This document shows, one piece after another, positions 31,101 through 35,999 of a stretch of 35,999 nt of DNA (position 1 is the stretch's first letter; every line of letters starts with the position of its first letter). The position numbers and the translations under genes are program-made. The notes under the pieces were generated by a model. The model was given only the letters and a program-made list of their open reading frames with translations, had not been told where the DNA came from and made no database searches. Origin of the DNA: Polyangia bacterium (GTDB lineage Bacteria > Myxococcota_A > Polyangia > Polyangiales > Sandaracinaceae); assembly GCA_030426845.1 (NCBI GenBank), contig JAUHXR010000056.1, positions 1-35,999 of the forward strand, written 5' to 3'.

Positions 31101-31575
31101 CAACCTCGCGATGATCGCGCTCGACGACGGGCGCGACGAGGACGCGGCGCGCCACGTGGACGCGGTGCTCGAAGCCTCCGCGCGGAGCGGCTACCGGCGC
31201 GCGCTCCCCGAGACCTGGATCACACAAGCAAGGCTGCACATCCGCGCCGGCGCGCTGGACGCGGCCGATGAGGCGCTCGGGCGCGCGGAGGAGGCGGGCG
31301 ACGTCTCCGACCTCGAGATGGTCTTGCGCACGCGCGCCCTCTTGGAGCTCGCCCGCGGCGACGGGGGAGCCGGTCGTGCGCGGATGGAGGGCGTCTGCGC
31401 GGGCCCCGAGCACGACCCCTACGAGCGCGCGCTGAGCCGGGTCACCCTGGCCGCAGTCTGCCGCGCCCTGGGCGACGCCGATGCCGCCGCGGAGCAGGAG
31501 GGCCGGGCCGACGCGATCCTCGAACAGCTCGGCGCGGACCCCGCGGTCGAGCGGCGACGCTGGGGCGGCGCGTAG
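28171..31575 (+). CDS. Ser/Thr kinase-ATPase-TPR multidomain protein
   Basis: 1134 aa, no membrane segment. The kinase domain (~17-285) has GRGGIGVVY, Lys47 in ALKVA, DFGLA and YMSPEQ, but the catalytic motif is HCDVTPANVLL (His135-Cys136-Asp137): the usual Arg of HRD is Cys. A P-loop ATPase follows, with Walker A GERGVGKS (377-384) and Walker B VVIVIDD (~496-502), of the AAA_16/STAND kind. About 400 residues of TPR-like helices (~730-1110) come next (EHGRRALEVAARIH, RANINLGVCFHNRGALALADEH). This kinase-ATPase-TPR order is known in myxobacterial PknB/MalT-like signalling proteins. The ATG follows a -10-like hexamer. The frame stays open far upstream, but only as antisense of the acyl-CoA dehydrogenase. 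Confidence 0.92.
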   Translation: MGAQREGDRRGTGGAGDWVLGETLGRGGIGVVYAATHAVTGQRGALKVAHPEAGAVGDHWFRRERDLIARLRHPHIVALLDAGELEGERPYLVFERVDGCTLEEAAERLTLDEIVAIGGQLLDALGYAHDAGVVHCDVTPANVLLEEGPDHAKVTCVARLTDFGLARAKIDAHARLRSSMQVSGTPGYMSPEQAKGAGSPGPASDLFSCGALLFRLLTGYAPYGGKTAIEVVQHTLGASPLPLRPRQGLRAPVKLAEVVQRLLARDPEDRFPSAARARAAWLAAAGGTTPATGTVRPHAPRTAGLQSLETILVDRVRSTRQAAVSTLRETPAAGLRRDGLPWRRPREELYGRDAERAELVRALPPWGAEPSLVAICGERGVGKSALLEAVCSEARGSGARVLRAHGRLAGPCPPMEVLATIALTSIGAGLVYPARLAAERLARELADGALSDPAGATDALVGGLLGVGPRGGGPTAVMEAYEGFTHLLGVDHRPVVIVIDDAQGLDAGTWEVLRAVALEHPGHVGVVWCGAGEPPEDVTARAELERPGEEVLDAIWRRDAPEGARRDPSLTLPADVAALAHLATTHGATVHLTKGGWTPRFDAVVAALKSPERLILEAAAVYGDDIPRRGLPKVAQVLGAPLDEAHAALDALLTRGALSEVGEAAARLERWLRFDSPGLRAAALAGCSPEWRRHLHAVAAQWLARDCLDDHAPNRARVAHLALEAGLERSAAHALTEVGRLELEAGRPERAGASLDRAAEIAQGADADAIDQARVGAHRAEVALAVGLPVRCVELADEALRVIEPGREVLTARLRGMRAEALAQQGQLEPAARALEEAIEALGPEGDPMESARLHASLGWILGYRLGRNAEGIEHGRRALEVAARIHAPAFRASLCGRLGANYLRAGDWDGQLETNREDLRLSTRARDPRGIVRANINLGVCFHNRGALALADEHTRRALDLATRCGSDGAAQIAHNNLAMIALDDGRDEDAARHVDAVLEASARSGYRRALPETWITQARLHIRAGALDAADEALGRAEEAGDVSDLEMVLRTRALLELARGDGGAGRARMEGVCAGPEHDPYERALSRVTLAAVCRALGDADAAAEQEGRADAILEQLGADPAVERRRWGGA

Positions 31576-31595
31576 GGCGCGGCCCAGACGGCGCC

Positions 31596-31612
31596 GGAGC
31601 GCGACGCGCTCC
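31596..31612. terminator. hairpin between convergent genes
   Basis: GGAGCGC-GAC-GCGCTCC: a perfect 7-bp stem with a 3-nt loop, between the kinase-TPR stop (31575) and the DUF1552 stop (31615). There is no T-tract. Confidence 0.45.
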
Positions 31613-31614
31613 TG

Positions 31615-32952
31615 TCAGACGATCGGGCCGCCCTGGAAGCGGCTGTCGCCGAAGCCCTCCTCGATCCCGAACGCGTGGTTGATCGCGGTCAGGAGGTCGC
31701 AGTGGCTGCGGTTCGAGAAGGAGAGGTAGCGGCCCATCTCGATCGCGCCGCCCGCGCCGCCCGCGAGCACCCACGGGATCCGGTTACGCGTGTGGCTGTT
31801 GCCCTTGCCGAGCTCGTTGCCCCAGACGACCAGGGTGTTGTCCAGCAGGGTGCCGTCGCCCTCGGGGATCGCGTCGAGCTGGGTGAGCAGCGCCGCGAAG
31901 CGCTCCGCGTAGTACTCGTTGATGCGGATGATCTTCTCGACCGCGGCGCCGTTGCTGTCGCCCTCGTGCGAGAGATCGTGGTGGCGATCGTTGAAGCCGA
32001 GCCACGGGAACGTGCTCTGGCCCACCGAGTTGTTCCACTGGATCGAGGCCACGCGCGTCAGGTCGCAGGCGAAGGCCATCGTGACGAGGTCGGTCATGGA
32101 CTGGATGACCGCGGGGTTGCTCGCGTCCTGGTTGAGCGGGCCGGGGTCGCCGACCGTCGGGATCTCGCAGGCCGCGCCCACGTTCGGCGTGTTCTGGAGG
32201 CGCATCTCCAGCTCGCGCACCGCGGTGAGGTGGCTGTCGAGCCGGCGGCGATCCTCGCTGCCCAGCCGCGGGCTCAGCCGCTCGAAGTCGCCGCGCGCGT
32301 AGTCGAGCACGCTCTGGCGCAGCAGCCGCCGGCGCTCCGCGTCGCGCGGGTCGCTGTCGAGGTTGCCGAACAGGCGGTCGAAGGCCTGGCGCGGGTCGTC
32401 CTCGGGCGGCAGCGGCTCGCCGGGCGCGCGGTAGATCATCCGCGTCCAGACGTTCTCGTTGTTGCCGTTGTCGACCCCGAGCTCCACCGAGCGGAAGGGC
32501 GACTCGTTGCCGATGTGCAGCGCGACGCGCTGGTCGATGCTCATCCCCGACGACCAGCTCACCGGCGGACACGAGTCGCAGCCGCCCATCGTCCCGCCGG
32601 GGAGCAGCTCCACGCCGGTCCAGAGGCAGCCCATGCCCTTCTGGTGTCCGTCGCCCGGGCCGACCGACGTGATGCGCTGGTCGACGCCGTCGAGGATCAT
32701 CACCTTGTTCCGAAGCGGCTCGAGCGGCGCGAGGATCCGCCGGAAGGTGAAGTCGCGCTCGCCGCCGCTCGGGAAGAACTCGTCCGGCCAGGTCCCGTTC
32801 GGGCTGAAGACGAGCAAGAGCCGCTTCGGGAATGACGTGACCTGGGCTTCGCCCTTGAGGCTGCGCCAGAACGGCAGGGTGATGGCGCCTGCGCCGACGG
32901 CGCCGAGGAACGCGCGGCGGCGCCAGCGGCGGGGATGGTCGAGTGAGCTCAT
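31615..32952 (-). CDS. DUF1552 family protein, Tat-exported
   Basis: 445 aa. The N-terminus RRWRRRAFLGAVGAGAITLP is a twin-arginine signal. The body is DUF1552: FPKRLLLVFSPNGTWPDEFFP, GDGHQKGMGCLWTG, FRSVELGVDNGNNENVWTRM, MAFACDLTRVASIQWNNSVG, DRHHDLSHEGDSN, and near the end TLVVWGNELGKGNSHTRNRIPWVLAGGAGG. Several sulfatase- or phosphatase-like metal-ligand patterns (DxH, WGNELG) suggest an alkaline-phosphatase-fold hydrolase, but the family has no proven activity. It overlaps the upstream DUF1587-1585 gene by ATGA; this pair is widespread in Planctomycetes and Myxococcota. Confidence 0.94.
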   Translation of the reverse strand: MSSLDHPRRWRRRAFLGAVGAGAITLPFWRSLKGEAQVTSFPKRLLLVFSPNGTWPDEFFPSGGERDFTFRRILAPLEPLRNKVMILDGVDQRITSVGPGDGHQKGMGCLWTGVELLPGGTMGGCDSCPPVSWSSGMSIDQRVALHIGNESPFRSVELGVDNGNNENVWTRMIYRAPGEPLPPEDDPRQAFDRLFGNLDSDPRDAERRRLLRQSVLDYARGDFERLSPRLGSEDRRRLDSHLTAVRELEMRLQNTPNVGAACEIPTVGDPGPLNQDASNPAVIQSMTDLVTMAFACDLTRVASIQWNNSVGQSTFPWLGFNDRHHDLSHEGDSNGAAVEKIIRINEYYAERFAALLTQLDAIPEGDGTLLDNTLVVWGNELGKGNSHTRNRIPWVLAGGAGGAIEMGRYLSFSNRSHCDLLTAINHAFGIEEGFGDSRFQGGPIV

Positions 32953-34604
32953 CGGTTCGCTCCCGAGGGCACGGTCAGGTACCTGAAGCTGTCGGAGACG
33001 GCGATCGCGACCATCAGCTCACGCAGGTCGTAGTCTGCGCCGCGGAAGCGATCCTGGATCTGCTGCACCGCGCAGAGGTCGCGGTTGGTCTCGGTCCGGC
33101 CCATCGCGAAGCGGAAGAGCTGCCGCCCCACGCACTCGCGGACCTGCTCGCTCTGGGCGAGCTGGGTGGAGAGCTCGGCGACGCCGTAGAACGGGCCGTC
33201 GGCGTCGTAGGACTGGAACACCTCGCCGCTCGCGTCGACGTCGGCGCCCTCGTCGGTGTCGCGCCAGCGGCCGACCGCGTCGTAGTGCTCGAAGCCGAAG
33301 CCGATCGGGTCGATGAGCTGGTGGCAGCCCTGACAACGCGCATTGCTGGAGTGCTCCGCGAAGCGCTCGCGCGTCGAGAGGCCAGGCGCCGGGTCGGGCG
33401 CGACGACCGCGATGTCGTCGGGCGGCGGCGGGAGGTTCTGGCAGAGCAGCCGGGTGCGCACGAAGACGCCCCGGTGGATCGGGTCGCTCTGGTTGGGCTT
33501 GGCGAGGACCGTGAGGAGGGCGGGCTGCGCGAGCAGGCCGACGCGCTGGGTCGGGTCGAGCTCGACGCGCTGCATGCCGGGCTCGGTGACGCCCTCCACC
33601 CCGACCGCGGTCGCGAGCTCCGGGTCCAGGTAGCCGTAGGTGCCGGTGAGCAGCGTGTCGACGTGCGTGTCCGGCCCGAAGAACGCCTCCTCGACGTAGC
33701 CGAGCATCGACTGGCGCATGCGGTCGCCCATCGTGGCGTCCCACGCCGGGTAGCGCTCCGGGTCACGCTGCATCCCCGCGAGGTGATCGAGCCCGAGCCA
33801 CTGGCGGGCGAAGGACCGGATCCCGTCGGCGGCGCGATCGCTCTCGAGCATCCGCCGCGCCTGCGTCTCGAGGCCCTCGGGCTCCGACAGCTCGCCGTTG
33901 CCGGCCGCGATGAACAGCTCGTCGTCGGGCATGCTGCCCCACAGGAAGTAGCTGAGCCGGCTCGCGACGGCGTAGTCGTCGAGCTCCACCACGTCGCCGC
34001 TGCGCGACCCCTCGGGGCTGAGCTCGAGGTGGTAGAGGAAGCTCGGCGCGCTGATCGCGCCCATCACGACCGCCTCGATGCCGGTGGCGAAGTCGTAAGC
34101 GGCCCCGACGCGGTAGAGCGCGAGCAGGCCGTCGCGCTCCTCCTGGGTCGCCGGGCGGCGGAAGGCGCGCGGCGCGAAGGTGTCGATGAAGGCGACCGCG
34201 CAGGCCTCGTCGCCGCTCGCCGGGTCGCAGGGCACCAGGCCCGCGAGGTTCTCGGCGACCGCGCGCTGGGCCAGCTCCTCCGAGGCGTCGACGTACTGCT
34301 CGGCGAGCAGCGGAGAGACGCGCGCGCCGACCTCGTAGCCGTCGGTGTCCTCGTCGGGCGCGAAGCCCGCGGCCACCCGCGACTCGATCCCGAGGAGCTC
34401 GCCGACCGTCCGGTCGTACTCCGCGCGGGTGAGGTGGGTGAGCGGCGCGTTCTCGACCTGAGGCGCGTCGCAGGTCGTGTCGGGGCCGGGCGGCCGATCG
34501 GTCGGCCCGAAGGCGCCGCCCCCAGGTGGGAGCACCGATCCTTCGCAGCCAAGGAGTATCAGGGCCGCTCCGAGTGCTGCTCGCGGTAGAGGGTGAGCGC
34601 GCAT
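32949..34604 (-). CDS. DUF1587-DUF1595-DUF1592-DUF1588-DUF1585 lipoprotein
   Basis: 551 aa from ATG 34604, which gives a clean lipoprotein signal (GAALILLGC); an in-frame start at 34712 would bury it. Domains in order: DUF1587 (LTHLTRAEYDRTVGELLGI), DUF1595 (DTFAPRAFRRPATQEERD), DUF1592 (SRLSYFLWGSMPDDELF), DUF1588 (SDPIHRGVFVRTRLLCQNLPPPP) and DUF1585 (VRECVGRQLFRFAMGRTE). Inside DUF1588 lies CQGCHQLIDPIGFGFE, a CxxCH motif seen throughout the family. Function is unproven; an outer-membrane enzyme or redox role with the overlapping DUF1552 partner is inferred. Confidence 0.93.
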   Translation of the reverse strand: MRAHPLPRAALGAALILLGCEGSVLPPGGGAFGPTDRPPGPDTTCDAPQVENAPLTHLTRAEYDRTVGELLGIESRVAAGFAPDEDTDGYEVGARVSPLLAEQYVDASEELAQRAVAENLAGLVPCDPASGDEACAVAFIDTFAPRAFRRPATQEERDGLLALYRVGAAYDFATGIEAVVMGAISAPSFLYHLELSPEGSRSGDVVELDDYAVASRLSYFLWGSMPDDELFIAAGNGELSEPEGLETQARRMLESDRAADGIRSFARQWLGLDHLAGMQRDPERYPAWDATMGDRMRQSMLGYVEEAFFGPDTHVDTLLTGTYGYLDPELATAVGVEGVTEPGMQRVELDPTQRVGLLAQPALLTVLAKPNQSDPIHRGVFVRTRLLCQNLPPPPDDIAVVAPDPAPGLSTRERFAEHSSNARCQGCHQLIDPIGFGFEHYDAVGRWRDTDEGADVDASGEVFQSYDADGPFYGVAELSTQLAQSEQVRECVGRQLFRFAMGRTETNRDLCAVQQIQDRFRGADYDLRELMVAIAVSDSFRYLTVPSGANR

Positions 34605-34655
34605 GTCCGCGCGTTGCGCAATCGCGGTTCCAGCCTCAGCGGTGGGGATTGTCGC

Positions 34656-34669
34656 CCGAGAGGCCTCGG
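34656..34669 (-). repeat. small inverted repeat
   Basis: CCGAG (34656-34660), loop AGGC and CTCGG (34665-34669), beside the larger palindrome at 34673-34693. It is only 5 bp and common in GC-rich DNA. Confidence 0.25.
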
Positions 34670-34672
34670 TTG

Positions 34673-34693
34673 GCGGAGCATCCGATGCTCCGC
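34673..34693 (-). terminator. palindrome between SGNH hydrolase and the DUF1592 gene
   Basis: GCGGAGCATC (34673-34682) and GATGCTCCGC (34684-34693) are perfect 10-base complements around one central base. As RNA it folds as a 7-8-bp stem. It lies 32 nt beyond the SGNH stop and ~69 nt upstream of the next start. It may be a terminator of the first gene or an operator of the second. Confidence 0.4.
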
Positions 34694-34724
34694 GCGAATT
34701 CGCACGCGACAAGGTGGCACGATC

Positions 34725-35999
34725 TCAGCCCCCGTCGGCGGCTCCATCGACCGCTCCATCGGCCGCTCCATCGACGGCGAGGAGCAGCGCGCGTGTCAGG
34801 GCGTTTCCCCACGCCAGGTAGCCGTCCCGCGTGAGGTGCTGCCGGTCGTCGCGCATGAGCGGGGGCTCGCGCGCCATCCAGTCCGCCCCCACCCCGAGCC
34901 CGCCCTGGAACGCGAGCGTGTCGAAGAAGGCGCAGCCCCGGTCGGCGGCGACGCGGCGCTGCATCTCGGTGATCTGGGTGACGACCTCGAACGGCTCGAG
35001 GCCGCCGTCGTCGCGCAGGCGCGGTCGATCGGTCGGCCCCACGAGCGCGCAGCCGGCGTCGGGCGCGGCGGTCGCGATCCGATCGAGGACCTCGCGGAGG
35101 TGCGCCTCGTGCTCGGCGAGCGTGAGGTGCGTGTCGGTCGTCTCGTTGTTGCCGTACGCGAGCATCACGAGGTCCGGCGCCCGACGCGTGAAGAGCGCGC
35201 GCCACTGCTCCTCGTCCCACAGGAGCTGGTGACGCGCCTTGCTCCCTACGAGCCCGAGGTTGTCGACGATCACGCCGGGCCCCTCGCGCTCCATCACCAC
35301 GCCGTAGACCGTGACCTCGCCGTCGCCGTGGACCCGGACCTCGAGGCGGTGCGGGCCGTCGTTGACCTCGTAGACCTGGACCCCGACCTCCGCCGGATCG
35401 CGCGCGGTGGCGATCGTGTCGACCGTCGCGCCGTCGAGCATCACGTCGAAGCGACCGCCACCGGGCGCCCGGTCGTAGAGCAGCTCGAGCCGCGAGGCGA
35501 GCCTCCCGTTGCCCCAGTGGTCGGCCTGCACGGCCGCGAAGGCGCCCGGCTCGTCGGCGAGGAACGCGACGCCCGCCAGGCCGTAGCGCGCGACCTCGCG
35601 CCGCTTGAAGCCGACCTGGAGCACCTCGAAGCCCTCCGCCGCGTCGATCGCGACGCCCCAGGCCCAGTGCTGATGGACCACCGGCACGAGCGGGACGAAC
35701 CCGTGGCCCGCGTCGCCGTAGCGCGCCTGCAGCAGCTCGCGCATGCGGCCGGTGAACAGGTCGCCGGCGGTGTGCGAGCCGCCGTAGACGAGCACCCGCG
35801 CGATCCCCTCGCCGCCCTCGACCCGCGCGAGCGCGCGGCGGAGCGGGGCCACCGCCTCCGGCTGCTCGAGCACGACGTCGTGGAAGGGCCCGCCGGCCGG
35901 CGGCGCGAGGGCGGCCGCGTAGGCCTCCAGCGACTCGCCGCGCGCCGCGGGCGGGACCCGCGTCAGCGCCGCGTCGGTCGGGCGCGTGAGCCACCAGGC
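34725..35999 (-). CDS. SGNH/GDSL-type hydrolase, N-terminus cut by right edge
   Basis: About 424 codons in the window; the frame is open to the edge, so the start lies outside. After an N-terminal stretch comes block I, VLVYGGSHTAGDLFTG, with GGS in place of GDS, followed by GDAGHGFVPL, which recurs in SGNH esterases of the cell-wall/exopolysaccharide O-acetyl type. Then LVMLAYGNNETTD (block III-like Asn) and, near the end, DDRQHLTRDGYLAWGN (block V Asp-x-x-His). The protein ends in a repeat DGAADGAVDGAADGG, encoded by a 12-bp tandem repeat. A polysaccharide or peptidoglycan deacylase is likely. Confidence 0.86.
   Translation of the reverse strand, partial: AWWLTRPTDAALTRVPPAARGESLEAYAAALAPPAGGPFHDVVLEQPEAVAPLRRALARVEGGEGIARVLVYGGSHTAGDLFTGRMRELLQARYGDAGHGFVPLVPVVHQHWAWGVAIDAAEGFEVLQVGFKRREVARYGLAGVAFLADEPGAFAAVQADHWGNGRLASRLELLYDRAPGGGRFDVMLDGATVDTIATARDPAEVGVQVYEVNDGPHRLEVRVHGDGEVTVYGVVMEREGPGVIVDNLGLVGSKARHQLLWDEEQWRALFTRRAPDLVMLAYGNNETTDTHLTLAEHEAHLREVLDRIATAAPDAGCALVGPTDRPRLRDDGGLEPFEVVTQITEMQRRVAADRGCAFFDTLAFQGGLGVGADWMAREPPLMRDDRQHLTRDGYLAWGNALTRALLLAVDGAADGAVDGAADGG
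34741..34776. repeat. 12-bp tandem repeat at the 3' end of the SGNH gene
   Basis: Three copies of GCTCCATCG(A/G)C(C/G) on the plus strand (34741-34752, 34753-34764, 34765-34776) encode the C-terminal Asp-Gly-Ala repeats of the minus-strand SGNH protein. They end 13 nt before its stop codon. Confidence 0.95.

Noticed and set aside
32949-34604. c-type cytochrome on the basis of CQGCH
   Set aside because: The CxxCH lies inside the conserved DUF1588 block, with no cytochrome fold or distal ligand pattern around it. It is noted as a family feature only.
34605-34712. Upstream start for the DUF1587-1585 protein
   Set aside because: It would place about 36 polar residues before the lipoprotein signal and overlap the palindrome at 34673-34693.

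Overview
The window is uniformly high-GC, densely coding DNA. It is most likely from a myxobacterium of the Polyangiales/Sandaracinaceae type. The evidence is many secreted lipoproteins with Asp-Ala-Gly/Asp-Gly-Gly linkers, a MYXO-CTERM-like protein tail, a DUF4215 cysteine-rich repeat, a MopE-type DCDD motif, Hanks-type Ser/Thr kinases, and an FHA-domain sigma-54 activator. I support 29 protein genes, two of them cut by the window edges. I see no rRNA, tRNA, CRISPR array, IS transposase or prophage gene.

Layout. 1-1153 (minus): an ArsR-methyltransferase fusion, then the start of ahcY, behind a promoter with a palindromic operator in its spacer. 1242-2253 (plus): two zinc-ribbon proteins ending at a 14-bp minisatellite. 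2374-4521 (minus): a membrane sulfatase-like protein carrying a MopE motif. 4598-6363: three small envelope proteins. 6422-11423: an aromatic-catabolism island with an HCCA-isomerase/DsbA-like protein, boxC, a lipoprotein alpha/beta-hydrolase and boxB. 11544-12689: a secreted trypsin-like protease whose ribosome-binding site lies inside a perfect hairpin. 12740-17179: four overlapping genes (lipoprotein, TPR membrane protein, transmembrane Ser/Thr kinase, FHA sigma-54 activator) that look like one envelope-to-transcription signalling operon.

17224-19425 (minus): a DUF4215/fibrinogen-like lipoprotein and a Kelch-repeat lipoprotein. 19495-19659: a 165-bp, almost fully self-complementary element in the only long intergenic gap. 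19789-23110: a large lipoprotein hydrolase and an EAL-HDOD signalling protein. 23195-23881: an orphan SpaB_C-like (lantibiotic dehydratase C-terminal/thiopeptide-type) protein. 23960-28041 (minus): an amidase, a membrane-anchored protein and a long acyl-CoA dehydrogenase, apparently one operon under a sigma-70-like promoter and a perfect operator palindrome. 28171-31575: a 1134-residue kinase-ATPase-TPR protein. 31615-34604 (minus): a DUF1552 / DUF1587-1595-1592-1588-1585 pair. 34725-35999 (minus): an SGNH hydrolase running off the right edge.

Recurring themes. Nine genes have a TAnnnN -10-like hexamer ending 6-8 nt before the start codon, the geometry of leaderless mRNAs. Convergent genes are separated by short perfect hairpins, one of which contains both stop codons. 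Three tandem repeats sit at the 3' ends of genes. The best candidates for something undescribed are the four-gene kinase/FHA operon, the 165-bp hairpin element, the orphan SpaB_C protein, and the two operator/promoter arrangements.
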